A stretch of 64,000 nt of DNA from Bacteroidia bacterium (GTDB lineage Bacteria; Bacteroidota; Bacteroidia; AKYH767-A; OLB10): assembly GCA_016788165.1 (NCBI GenBank), contig JAEUTH010000017.1, positions 62,001 to 126,000 on the forward strand, given 5' to 3'. A model generated the notes under the pieces. That model was not told where the DNA came from. It ran no database searches and worked only from the letters and a program-made list of their open reading frames with translations. The translations under genes and the position numbers were made by a program. Shown one piece after another: positions 8,510 through 16,610 of this stretch (position 1 is its first letter; each line of letters opens with the position of its first letter).

Positions 8510-10222
8510 TTATCTGTTAACCACAAGTTTCGTTTTATAGGATTGATTTCCTGATTGTGCATCAATAAAGTAAATGCCCGTAGATAAATCAGCCGTAGAG
8601 ATTTGATTTTCCAGCCCATTTTCAAATGGGATTGTTTTCAGTAACTGCATGGTGCTGTTGTAGATTTTCAAAATGGTTTGTGCATCGCTTGTTAATTTTA
8701 CAGTGATGAATTCGTTGGCGGGGTTGGGGAAAATGCTTAAATCAGCTGCGGTTATATGGACTTCGTTATCTGGCATTAATCTAAGGGGCAAGCAGGTATT
8801 CACCATATCGCTGATTCGGAGTAATACAGCGCTTCCTTCATTGGCAATAAATCCTGTTGTATTAAATACAGTTGGACTTAACACGATTTCATTCCCGGCC
8901 TCCAAGTGTGCAAAACCACTGTTGCTTATTTCAACCGGGCCGAGCGCGGAATTAATAGCAATTGAATTAATAGCAAGCACTTTCGCATAGCTAATTGGAA
9001 ACCCCGGACTTGGAAAGGTAATTGAATTGGGGAAAGACTCATCGAGGCAACTAATGGTATTGAGATGCGAATTAATTTCAGTTATTGAAGTTGCGGCCCA
9101 TCCTACTGAACCAGATTGGATATTAGGACACATAATACTTGATGGATTACAGGTAATATCGTGGCCAGCTCCAAAATTATGCCCTAACTCATGAGTTGAT
9201 AGATTGATGGTACTCATCGTAACGGGAGAGAAGTTAGTGACGGTACTGTAATACCAGTTGGCGTCACAAACAACGCCAATCCACGCAAATCCAACAGTTG
9301 TATTGCTTATTGAGCGGCCGGTAAACATGTGAGTAACATCCCTGTTAATTGATGTTCTATTTGCATTCCACCAATTTGTAAACTGTGGTAATATTCCTTG
9401 TAAGGTATCACCACTGTAAGGGTCCGCTGCTGTTGTCCATATTTGCTGATAACGCAACACGAATTTAACCTTAAATGTTCCTGTATAAAGGCCTTCTACC
9501 TGGTTCAAAATAGTTCTGATTCTATTTAGCGCAGTGTTTACATTGGAACTAAAATCCTGGTAATATTCAAAGTCAGCTTCGGTAGCAATTTCTAAAAATT
9601 TACACGGCCCTGTTGAGGACTCATTTTCAGGAGTTGGTTCATGTTCGAACAAATTATTTATTTCAGAATTTGCCTCGCTTACACCGCAGATGTGGTTGGG
9701 GTCAGATCTTACATCCACCGGTTCATAAACTACCACAAACTTCGAATTTGCACCGGGAATAAACCGATTCAGCAAATCGAAAAAAACACGTTTGCCATTC
9801 CTGCTGATGTATCCTTCAAACGTAGAATGGTCAATGGAAAGTCTTGTGACATTGGTTTCATCATTATCTACAAGGCCTTTATAAGTATTGGCTACGTGTT
9901 GTTGAATTTCAACCTCCCCATTTTCAGTCATCATTACAGCTTTAAAATCTTTGCCGCGTAAATCATTTAACTCCAGGGTGAGTGAATACTTATCCGCCCC
10001 CATTAATAGTTCAAAACTGATGTCGGAGGATTTCTGTGAGACAAAGTTTGCAATTTCTGAAGCAGGGATCTCATAGACTCTATATTTGTGAAAATAGTTG
10101 CTAAGCGCTGCATGAAATTGTCCAGTACGGGCCTCAACAAATTTGAATTCTTTTGCATGGCATACAGTAGCCAACAGAACCAAACAAGCTAAAAGCTTAT
10201 TTTTAATTTTAAAAGATTTCAT
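8510..10222 (-). CDS. Secreted M12 (reprolysin-like) zinc metalloprotease with cysteine switch, T9SS type A cargo
   Basis: A secreted metzincin protease. Parts in order: signal peptide (1-23), propeptide (about 24-205), catalytic domain (about 207-400), a short beta domain (NEIVLSPTVFNTTGF) and a T9SS type A sorting domain from LSIFPNPANEF. The zinc site is complete: HELGHNFGAGHD gives His344, Glu345, His348 and His354, with Met364 in SIMCPN as the Met-turn. The propeptide holds NHICGVSE with Cys179, which resembles the cysteine switch of ADAM/reprolysin zymogens. This suggests it is exported inactive across the outer membrane and then processed. The middle gene of the operon, it starts 30 bases after the tail-fibre-like gene ends. 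Its substrate is unknown. Confidence 0.92.
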   Translation of the reverse strand: MKSFKIKNKLLACLVLLATVCHAKEFKFVEARTGQFHAALSNYFHKYRVYEIPASEIANFVSQKSSDISFELLMGADKYSLTLELNDLRGKDFKAVMMTENGEVEIQQHVANTYKGLVDNDETNVTRLSIDHSTFEGYISRNGKRVFFDLLNRFIPGANSKFVVVYEPVDVRSDPNHICGVSEANSEINNLFEHEPTPENESSTGPCKFLEIATEADFEYYQDFSSNVNTALNRIRTILNQVEGLYTGTFKVKFVLRYQQIWTTAADPYSGDTLQGILPQFTNWWNANRTSINRDVTHMFTGRSISNTTVGFAWIGVVCDANWYYSTVTNFSPVTMSTINLSTHELGHNFGAGHDITCNPSSIMCPNIQSGSVGWAATSITEINSHLNTISCLDESFPNSITFPSPGFPISYAKVLAINSIAINSALGPVEISNSGFAHLEAGNEIVLSPTVFNTTGFIANEGSAVLLRISDMVNTCLPLRLMPDNEVHITAADLSIFPNPANEFITVKLTSDAQTILKIYNSTMQLLKTIPFENGLENQISTADLSTGIYFIDAQSGNQSYKTKLVVNR

Positions 10223-10252
10223 TTTTATGTTGGTTTTTGAGGTGGTAAAAAC

Positions 10253-11872
10253 TTACTTTTTGGTTTTCAATGCATCAACCTGCTTCTGTAAATCAATTAC
10301 GTATAAGGTCAATTCCTCAATTTTCTTAATCATCTGTGCAGATGTTTTGCCTACTTCCAAACCTTCACTTTCGATGATGGAACCTTTGGTTACATCAGGC
10401 AAATGCTTGTTTGTTTTAATAAACGCTTCTACTTCGCTAAGGGGTTTTAAGTTGTAATCGTCAGCAAATACATAATCGCACCAACCTGTTGCTACACGCA
10501 CTTCTTTAGCACGCATGGTTCCGCAAACGTCCAGCTTATACGCAGGTGTTGAAGTGCCGATTCCGACATTATTGGTTAAGTCAGCTATTATGACATTTGA
10601 AGTTGCTTTTCCTCCGCGTATATAGGTGTCCTCGTTAACTCCAAAAGCAAAATGCGAGAAAAAGTCAGTGCCTTCAAAACTTGCCACATCATCAGTGCCG
10701 CTTAATTTTGAAACGGTAAATGTGCTATTCACACCAGCCGAATTAATGCGAACTTTTCCATCAGCTTCAATGTCTAACCTGTCGGTTAATGTTAATGCAC
10801 CGTCATTAGCTCCAGCGCTTGCTCCGGTACGGAAATAAATCCTTCCTGATACGGGATCGGTTCCAATTAATGCACCATAGCCGGCTTTCATAGCTTTAAC
10901 GCCACCATTGTAATAAGAATTAAAATAAATTTCGGGCCAATCGGCAGCAATTGAAATACCTGCGCTTGATGCGCTCTTCTTAAACATGGCTACACTTTGA
11001 CCTACCGAACCTTGAACCATCAGCTTGGCCTTTGATGGGTCATTAGTACCAATCCCTACATTGCCGGCCTGAAATAAGCCTGAAGCAGTACTTAAAATCA
11101 GGTTACCGGGTGTACCACCATTAGGTGCATAAGGCAAAATGTTCAGATCGTTTCCATTCAATTTGATAATTGAAGAATTAACGGTCCCCATAGTTAAATA
11201 GCCGGAATTAATGGTTACAAAGTTGGAGTTACCGCCTATGGTAAGCGCATCACTATTTACAATTTCATTTTTGATTACAAAATCAGGTGTTCCGTTGCCA
11301 TTTACAGTAAGTCCTGTTTTCCATTGAGGTGTTCCGGTTTGTGTGTAGCGGGTTACTGCTTCATAGCCGTTGGCAGAGCGATCAAGTGTAAGTTGCGCAC
11401 CATTACCGGTTGATCTTACCAGCGCCTCGTTTAAACCGGAACGTTGCACGTGCAAAGAAGATGCAGGTGCATTGGTTCCTATACCGAAGTTGTTTGTTAG
11501 AGCATCAACAGCCATTGCCGGGCTACCCAAAGCAATATTTCTTATCACAAAATTATCCGTGCCCACTGTACCGGTTTGCCAAGTAGGTGTACCATTGGTG
11601 CGGTAGCTTACCGATGAAGTTGCCGTACTGTTTGCGCGGTCTAAAATTAAATTGGCCGTACCTGTAGTTGATTTAAAGTTCATACTGGCATTGCCTGCAC
11701 GTTGTACATCAATAACAAAAGCCGGATTGGCTGTGCCTATACCTACATTGTCGCCAATGTTTTGTAATATGGTTTTATTAGCACCACCGCTAATAAATTG
11801 CGCCAGACTACTAAAACAGTTGAACATTAAAAAAAAGCCAATGAGGCATCTTGAATTTTTAAAATTTTTCAT
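10253..11872 (-). CDS. Secreted tail-fibre-like repeat protein with C-terminal coiled coil
   Basis: A 539-residue exported protein (signal peptide to about residue 24). It carries at least four copies of the G-I-G-T phrase found in Bacteroidota fibre-like proteins (NVGIGTANPAFVIDV, NFGIGTNAPASSLHV, NVGIGTNDPSKAKLMV, NVGIGTSTPAYKLDV), spaced through beta-rich sequence. The C-terminal part (about 455-539) contains DYVFADDYNLKPLSEVEAF and NKHLPDV and ends in a coiled coil (KKIEELTLYVIDLQKQV). This end closely resembles that of the protein at 62383-63555. Such proteins are thought to form trimeric surface fibres, but that is inference. It has no FPNP sorting domain. First gene of the operon, behind the -7 box at 11913-11920 and the G11 run. 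Confidence 0.85.
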   Translation of the reverse strand: MKNFKNSRCLIGFFLMFNCFSSLAQFISGGANKTILQNIGDNVGIGTANPAFVIDVQRAGNASMNFKSTTGTANLILDRANSTATSSVSYRTNGTPTWQTGTVGTDNFVIRNIALGSPAMAVDALTNNFGIGTNAPASSLHVQRSGLNEALVRSTGNGAQLTLDRSANGYEAVTRYTQTGTPQWKTGLTVNGNGTPDFVIKNEIVNSDALTIGGNSNFVTINSGYLTMGTVNSSIIKLNGNDLNILPYAPNGGTPGNLILSTASGLFQAGNVGIGTNDPSKAKLMVQGSVGQSVAMFKKSASSAGISIAADWPEIYFNSYYNGGVKAMKAGYGALIGTDPVSGRIYFRTGASAGANDGALTLTDRLDIEADGKVRINSAGVNSTFTVSKLSGTDDVASFEGTDFFSHFAFGVNEDTYIRGGKATSNVIIADLTNNVGIGTSTPAYKLDVCGTMRAKEVRVATGWCDYVFADDYNLKPLSEVEAFIKTNKHLPDVTKGSIIESEGLEVGKTSAQMIKKIEELTLYVIDLQKQVDALKTKK

Positions 11873-11912
11873 GGTTTTACTTTTTTGGTTAATGATTAAT
11901 TTGAAATTTGTT

Positions 11913-11920
11913 CAAAAATA
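11913..11920 (-). promoter_or_regulatory. -7 promoter box (TATTTTTG) of the secreted-protease operon
   Basis: On the minus strand TATTTTTG matches the Bacteroidota -7 consensus TAnnTTTG in all fixed positions, 41 bases upstream of the ATG at 11872. No good TTG is seen at the -33 position, so the promoter may need an activator. The G11 run starts 34 bases further upstream. Confidence 0.55.
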
Positions 11921-11953
11921 AACTGCAGCCATGCGATAAAAAACCACATAAAA

Positions 11954-11964
11954 GGGGGGGGGGG
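11954..11964. repeat. G11 homopolymer run (possible phase-variation tract)
   Basis: Eleven consecutive G on the plus strand (C11 on the transcribed-gene side) in AT-rich intergenic DNA. It lies 34 bases upstream of the -7 box and about 82 bases upstream of the first gene of the secreted-protease operon. Runs of this kind change length by slipped-strand mispairing. Confidence 0.9.
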
Positions 11965-11973
11965 AGATAGTTT

Positions 11974-12001
11974 AGGTTCCAGGTTTAAAGTTTCAGGTTT
12001 G
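11974..12001. repeat. Four degenerate heptamer repeats (AGGTTTN-like)
   Basis: Four head-to-tail heptamers, AGGTTCC, AGGTTTA, AAGTTTC and AGGTTTG, end 7 bases before the stop of the 12009-12689 gene. The unit period is exact, the sequence is degenerate. Their role is unknown. Confidence 0.7.
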
Positions 12002-12008
12002 CCTGCGT

Positions 12009-12689
12009 TTAGCGAAACTCACTATTCTCCAATGTATTTTTTTCCTGCTGGAGAAAAATGTGAACAAGCGCTACCCAGACGAATATGTAACCGATGATGA
12101 AGCTATCCAGCTTAATATACCTGAAATAAAAAACGGCAATGCACACACACATGACTAATTGCCAAATCAAAAGCAGCGTTTGAACCAGAGAGTATTTTTT
12201 AAGCTTAAGGAGTTGTGCGATAGTTGATATTGCCAAAACCATCAGAGAAGAAAAGATTATGATATTGCCTCCCCGCCAATACATGTGCTTAAATAAGCAG
12301 CCCAATAAAATAAGTGGAATAAACCAAATCCAGTTACTGCTCCTGAAATCTGCGTAGTGCAAATAGACATAATGACCTAATGAAGCAATAGAAATTACAG
12401 CACCGGATACTCTGAATATTTCATTCAGTAAATCGAAACGCATTATTTGTAAGATTAGGCCAATCAGTATGGCTATTCCGCCTGTTACAATGTAAATCCA
12501 ATGTTTGCTTTTTACCAGTTTCTTTGTAAAAATGGACGCTCCGATGCCTGATGTGGCAGCAATAAACAATGAAGCAATCATCAATGTGTCTGAAACATTG
12601 CTTTGGGGCAAGACCATTGATATTATAAAACCACAAAGGGATGTTGTAAATGCAACAATGATGATTATTAATGTGGTACTTAATTTCAT
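12009..12689 (-). CDS. Polytopic membrane protein of unknown function
   Basis: A 226-residue integral membrane protein with about seven hydrophobic segments (roughly 5-27, 35-53, 62-82, 89-110, 118-135, 141-160 and 170-215). I recognise no family motif; short charged loops such as FTKKLVKSKH separate the helices. It is the last gene of the minus-strand two-component operon, starting 34 bases after the histidine kinase gene ends, so it may be part of or controlled by that system. Close spacing is the only evidence for this link. Confidence 0.75.
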   Translation of the reverse strand: MKLSTTLIIIIVAFTTSLCGFIISMVLPQSNVSDTLMIASLFIAATSGIGASIFTKKLVKSKHWIYIVTGGIAILIGLILQIMRFDLLNEIFRVSGAVISIASLGHYVYLHYADFRSSNWIWFIPLILLGCLFKHMYWRGGNIIIFSSLMVLAISTIAQLLKLKKYSLVQTLLLIWQLVMCVCIAVFYFRYIKLDSFIIGYIFVWVALVHIFLQQEKNTLENSEFR

Positions 12690-12723
12690 AGTGCTTAAAA
12701 TCTTGTCATGCTTTCGTTTCGTG

Positions 12724-14565
12724 TTAGCAATATCTTGGCATTGTCAATTCAATGCTCGTTCCTTTTTCAATTGATGAATTTATTTTAATCGAGCCATTAA
12801 TCTCTTCAGCACGATGTTTCATATTTCGCAATCCACCTCTGTGTTGTATTTCATCATCATTGAAGCCTTTACCATTATCTTCAATTTTAAGATGAATATT
12901 TTTCTCATCAAAAGTCAATGAGAGATTTGCTTTGCTGCAACCGGAATATTTTGAAAGATTATTTACTGCTTCTTTAAAAATCAAATACATGTTATTCTTT
13001 ACTTCCATATTAAGAGTACACTCCATTTTCTCCTTTGGGAAGTTGAAAGTGTAATCAATGTTTTTTGCTTCAAGTATGGTGGTTGCATATTCTCTCATGC
13101 GACTCATCACTTCTTCAATGGTATCGTTACCGGGATTAATGTTCCAGATAATATCGCGCATGTTATCCAACAGGCGCTGGCTGCGCTCATTAATTTTTTC
13201 TAATGAAGCTTTTGTTTTTTCGTCATGAGTTTGTTGCAGGTTGCTTTGCGCAGTGCGGCTTAAAATATTAATGCTGCTTAATGTACTGCCAATATCATCA
13301 TGCAAATCGCGGCTTAACCTGCTGCGCATACGTTCCATTTCTACAGTGCGTTTTAATTTGTTGCGGTTAATCAACACAACAATTAACAGCAGCAATAAAA
13401 TGGAGCCTGCTATAAATGAGTTACGTACAACTTTTTGTTTTTGAAGCTGCTGTTGTGCAAGCGCCTCTCTTTTTTCCTGCTGAATTTTTTCGGAAGCAAT
13501 TTTATTTTCAAATTCAATGCTTAAAGATTTTTTCTGATTTTCTGTATTAAAAAGAGAATCGTGTAAAGCTATGTACTTTTGATAGTATCGTAAAGCCTGC
13601 AACCGCATTTGTTCCCTATCCAGCTTGTTTATTCCATTGCTGTCTGGCAAGTTGATATCAGATTCGCTGTAAAGATTGCTTAAAGCCTCGTATGAATTTC
13701 TCTGGCATTCAGTGGCCTTAACCTCTATGGAAAGGTTTAAAGCCTTTTTCAAATAGTTGAAGCTGCTCTGATAATTCTTCTTAATGAAGTGCAATTTGCC
13801 AATATCAAGTATCGTTTCAGAATAGGTCCACCTATTGCCGATGGAATCAAAAATAGCAGCCGATTTCTCAAGATAAATGAGCGCTGAATCGTATTTTTCC
13901 ATTAGCAGGTAAGCACCGCCAATATTGCTAAGCCATACACCTGAACCATTTGTATTTCCGATTTTCTCAGTAAGCGTATATGCTTTATAATAATTTTGCA
14001 ATGCTTTGGCATATTCCTTTATGCTTTGATATTCGGTTCCGATAATGCCCTGGTTTCTTGCAATGCTCCATTCATCACCGATTTCCTGTGCAATTTTCAA
14101 TGCTTTCGTATTGTAATCAATACCTTTATGCGCATCGCCTTGCGAAAAATAGTTTTGACCAATGTTGCTGTATGCATATAAGATGATGAGTTGATTGTTT
14201 TCTTCCTCGCCCATCTTTAATGCCTTAAAATTACAAGCTAATGCAGCGGTGTAATTACCCATGACGTAATGACACCATCCTAATGCAATATTTGAATTTC
14301 CAATTCCTTTATTCCATCCGATTTGGGTTGCAATGTTTAAAGCAGAGTTTGCAATAGCATAAGAAGAATCAATATTATTAACGCTATATTCACGCGAAAG
14401 AAGAATCAGATAATTTACCCGTGTTGTATCGTTAATCTTCTGTGCGAGCAATGTTTTTAGCGTATCAATTTTATAATGCGGACCAAGAGATGAGAGTTGT
14501 GCGAAACAACTGGTAACTGAAATGAAACTTAGCAGGACAATTGAAATACAGGTTGACGTTTTCAT
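12724..14565 (-). CDS. TPR-repeat sensor histidine kinase (HisKA_3/HATPase_c)
   Basis: A 613-residue sensor kinase of the same architecture as the one at 3428-5527. Parts: signal peptide (1-22), five to seven periplasmic tetratricopeptide repeats (about 40-330), a charged coiled coil (about 345-378), one membrane helix (about 380-398), HisKA_3 with His422 in RDLHDDIGSTLSS, and HATPase_c with N-box KEAVNNLSKYS, G1 DNGKGF and G2 RGGLRNM. All kinase motifs are intact. The intact LuxR-type regulator at 15219-15851 is in the same operon and is the natural partner, separated from the kinase by the GRAM-domain gene. The signal sensed by the TPR domain is unknown; peptides or protein partners are typical guesses. 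Confidence 0.92.
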   Translation of the reverse strand: MKTSTCISIVLLSFISVTSCFAQLSSLGPHYKIDTLKTLLAQKINDTTRVNYLILLSREYSVNNIDSSYAIANSALNIATQIGWNKGIGNSNIALGWCHYVMGNYTAALACNFKALKMGEEENNQLIILYAYSNIGQNYFSQGDAHKGIDYNTKALKIAQEIGDEWSIARNQGIIGTEYQSIKEYAKALQNYYKAYTLTEKIGNTNGSGVWLSNIGGAYLLMEKYDSALIYLEKSAAIFDSIGNRWTYSETILDIGKLHFIKKNYQSSFNYLKKALNLSIEVKATECQRNSYEALSNLYSESDINLPDSNGINKLDREQMRLQALRYYQKYIALHDSLFNTENQKKSLSIEFENKIASEKIQQEKREALAQQQLQKQKVVRNSFIAGSILLLLLIVVLINRNKLKRTVEMERMRSRLSRDLHDDIGSTLSSINILSRTAQSNLQQTHDEKTKASLEKINERSQRLLDNMRDIIWNINPGNDTIEEVMSRMREYATTILEAKNIDYTFNFPKEKMECTLNMEVKNNMYLIFKEAVNNLSKYSGCSKANLSLTFDEKNIHLKIEDNGKGFNDDEIQHRGGLRNMKHRAEEINGSIKINSSIEKGTSIELTMPRYC

Positions 14566-14573
14566 CTATAAAA

Positions 14574-14622
14574 TTTAAACCATTCTATTTTGTATTGCTT
14601 TGGCTTCGCTTTTTGAATTTGT
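14574..14622 (-). pseudogene. Fossil 3' end of a LuxR-type response regulator gene
   Basis: On the minus strand this stretch reads NSKSEAKAIQNRMV then stop. That matches the C-terminus NSKSEAVAKAIQNKIA of the intact regulator at 15219-15851 with two codons deleted, and the match also holds at DNA level (bases 14585-14620 against 15224-15270, with a 6-base gap). No upstream receiver or helix-turn-helix remains; an in-frame stop lies just before it. It seems to be the tail of a duplicated regulator gene. Confidence 0.7.
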
Positions 14623-14651
14623 TTGAAGTTAATGAACATTCAGCATCTATT

Positions 14652-15161
14652 TCATTTCAACTTCCTGACCCATTCCTCGGCTTGTTCTACAGCAAATTTA
14701 TCAACGTTGTTATTTCTTGATGTAACAATTAATCCATTGTTCAGCAGACCTGCATTTTTATACCGGTCAATGCTTATGATATTTCCCAGGTCAATTGATA
14801 ACTCATGGTTCTGCACGTTCAATTTATGAGATATAAACACCAGTCTTTTGTTAGTCAGATAAAGTCTGCCACCAACTCCTTCCATTCCTTTAAAATGATT
14901 TGCCGGTGTCTGAAATAAAATGTTTTCATCCGGCCTTGTTTCTATCCTGGTAGTTCTGTCCACAAATTTTGAAGAACTGAAATACCCGATGATAAGTCCA
15001 AAAAGAAAACCCGAAACAATTCCCAACACCAGTCCGATAACCAATGATTTTATAATTGAATTCGCGTTAATGTTATCATTGAGCAAGAGGTTTTGAATCA
15101 CAAAAAATACTGCCATGGTTGGGCCAAAATAAAGTCCGGCTTTCCAATTGAATTTTTTCAT
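14652..15161 (-). CDS. GRAM-domain membrane protein
   Basis: A 169-residue protein with two membrane segments (about 10-27 and 37-61) followed by a cytoplasmic GRAM/PH-like domain (about 77-169). The domain is recognisable from the pattern DENILFQTPANHF, GGRLYLTNKRLVFISHK, ELSIDLGNIISIDRY and NGLIVTSRN. In eukaryotes GRAM domains bind membrane lipids; in bacteria their role is little known. It is encoded between the LuxR-type regulator (57 bases upstream) and the histidine kinase (86 bases downstream). It thus splits what is normally an adjacent kinase-regulator pair, and may sense or modify the membrane signal of that system. Confidence 0.8.
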   Translation of the reverse strand: MKKFNWKAGLYFGPTMAVFFVIQNLLLNDNINANSIIKSLVIGLVLGIVSGFLFGLIIGYFSSSKFVDRTTRIETRPDENILFQTPANHFKGMEGVGGRLYLTNKRLVFISHKLNVQNHELSIDLGNIISIDRYKNAGLLNNGLIVTSRNNNVDKFAVEQAEEWVRKLK

Positions 15162-15218
15162 CTGTTTAAATGTTATAGTTCATAGAATGTTAAGTAATGT
15201 GTTTAAAGTACTGATGCG

Positions 15219-15851
15219 TCAGGCTATTTTATTCTGTATTGCTTTAGCAACAGCTTCGCTTTTTGAATTTACATGCAGCTTGGTGTAAATGTTTTTGATA
15301 TGAAAGCGCAGTGTTTCAATACTTATTTCCAATTCGGAAGCAGCCAGCTTGTAACTGTAACCGCGCACCAGGCAGGATAGCACCTCGTGCTCACGTGCAG
15401 TTAAGGCTTGTATTTCGGATGATTTACTAAATGGCTGTGAAAACAACTTAAGCACCTGCTTTGCCACAGTAGGCGTCATAGGCGCTCCTCCTGAATGCGC
15501 TTCCCGTATGGCTTCCACTATTTTTTCCGGTGAGGTACTCTTTAAAAGATAACCTGATGCACCATTACACACAGCTTGAAACACGCGGTCGTTATCATCA
15601 AAAACCGTGAGTATTAATATAATTACATCATCGCCTGTGGCTCTGATACTGCGTAAACCGTCCAAGCCGTTTTTGCCCGGCATGTCAATGTCCATTAAAA
15701 CCACTTGGGGTTTATGCTGTTGTACATTTTTAACTGCATTAAGGCAATTTGAATACGTTCCACAAAACTCCATTCCATCTGAATTAGCTATTAATTCTTT
15801 AATACTGTCGGCAAAATCTAAGTTGTCTTCAAATAATAATACGCGTATCAT
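15219..15851 (-). CDS. LuxR/NarL-family response regulator
   Basis: A complete two-component regulator of 210 residues. The receiver domain (1-120) has the acidic pair Glu8/Asp9, phospho-acceptor Asp54 in VLMDIDMPG, Thr83 region LTVFDD and Lys104 in YLLKS. The LuxR helix-turn-helix (about 145-208) is recognised by LTAREHEVLSCLVRGYSYKL and FHIKNIYTKLHVNSKSEA. It should bind DNA as a dimer once phosphorylated, most likely by the kinase encoded at 12724-14565 in the same operon. The operon may be autoregulated, but I see no clear operator in the 90 bases upstream. A partial copy of its 3' end is found at 14574-14622. Confidence 0.95.
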   Translation of the reverse strand: MIRVLLFEDNLDFADSIKELIANSDGMEFCGTYSNCLNAVKNVQQHKPQVVLMDIDMPGKNGLDGLRSIRATGDDVIILILTVFDDNDRVFQAVCNGASGYLLKSTSPEKIVEAIREAHSGGAPMTPTVAKQVLKLFSQPFSKSSEIQALTAREHEVLSCLVRGYSYKLAASELEISIETLRFHIKNIYTKLHVNSKSEAVAKAIQNKIA

Positions 15852-15941
15852 GGTTGATAATAAGTTACTTTTTACAAAGGTGGTAAAAGCAATTGGTGAT
15901 TATACTCCCATAAATATGTAGGTGAAATAGTTACTGCACTT

Positions 15942-16610
15942 TTATTCCCAAAGCACATCTATATTTTTTTGGGCTTGCAGCTTTAAGTTACTTATAAAGG
16001 CATTAAAATTATGATGTTGAATTTCTTCACTAATAGTGCCTTGTTTTATAACAAACAGTGTGTCACAAATAGGTGTCAGCGTATCAATTATATGTGACGA
16101 TATAAGTATTGTATGCCCCTTTGCTTTTAATTTTTCAATTACAGCCATAATTAATTGACAACCCTGATGATCAACTCCATTGTAGGGTTCATCAAAAATA
16201 AAGGTTTCATTTTGTTGTATTAAAACACCAGTTAATGCCAGTTTTTTTTTCATGCCTGTACTATAATTTGCAGCGTATTGATTTAACGGCAAATTGAAAA
16301 TGTTTGACTTACTAAAGTCTGGTGGATTTATATTTCGGGCTTTGCATAATAAGGTCAGATACTCATATCCGGTTAGGTATGGCATAAAAAAAGGTTCGGT
16401 TAACAGTAAACCGGTTTTATAATTGCTACTTTGTTTTTGTGAGATTTCACCCTGATAGGTTTCGATACCGGCTATGCATTTAAATAGTGTGGTTTTGCCA
16501 CTTCCATTATCGCCAATTAAACCTATTACTTGCTTATCGCTTTTTAAGTTTAAATTGTTTAGCACTATTTGGTTGCCATATTTTTTTATTAAATTTTTAA
16601 TCTCTAACAT
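15942..16610 (-). CDS. ABC transporter ATP-binding protein
   Basis: The ATPase subunit of an ABC transporter. Walker A is GDNGSGKT (33-40), the signature is YSTGMKKK (usual form LSGGQ; YSxGM is common in ABC-2 type exporters), Walker B is FIFDEP and the H-loop is ISSHI. At 222 residues it is a minimal nucleotide-binding domain. Its start codon lies inside the end of the permease gene (7-base overlap), so the two are translationally coupled and should form one transporter. The YSTGM signature and the neighbour's topology favour export. The substrate is unknown. Confidence 0.9.
   Translation of the reverse strand: MLEIKNLIKKYGNQIVLNNLNLKSDKQVIGLIGDNGSGKTTLFKCIAGIETYQGEISQKQSSNYKTGLLLTEPFFMPYLTGYEYLTLLCKARNINPPDFSKSNIFNLPLNQYAANYSTGMKKKLALTGVLIQQNETFIFDEPYNGVDHQGCQLIMAVIEKLKAKGHTILISSHIIDTLTPICDTLFVIKQGTISEEIQHHNFNAFISNLKLQAQKNIDVLWE

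Noticed and set aside
10253-11872. Tail-fibre-like protein as prophage tail gene
   Set aside because: It has a signal peptide and sits with secreted protease genes; no other phage structural genes occur.
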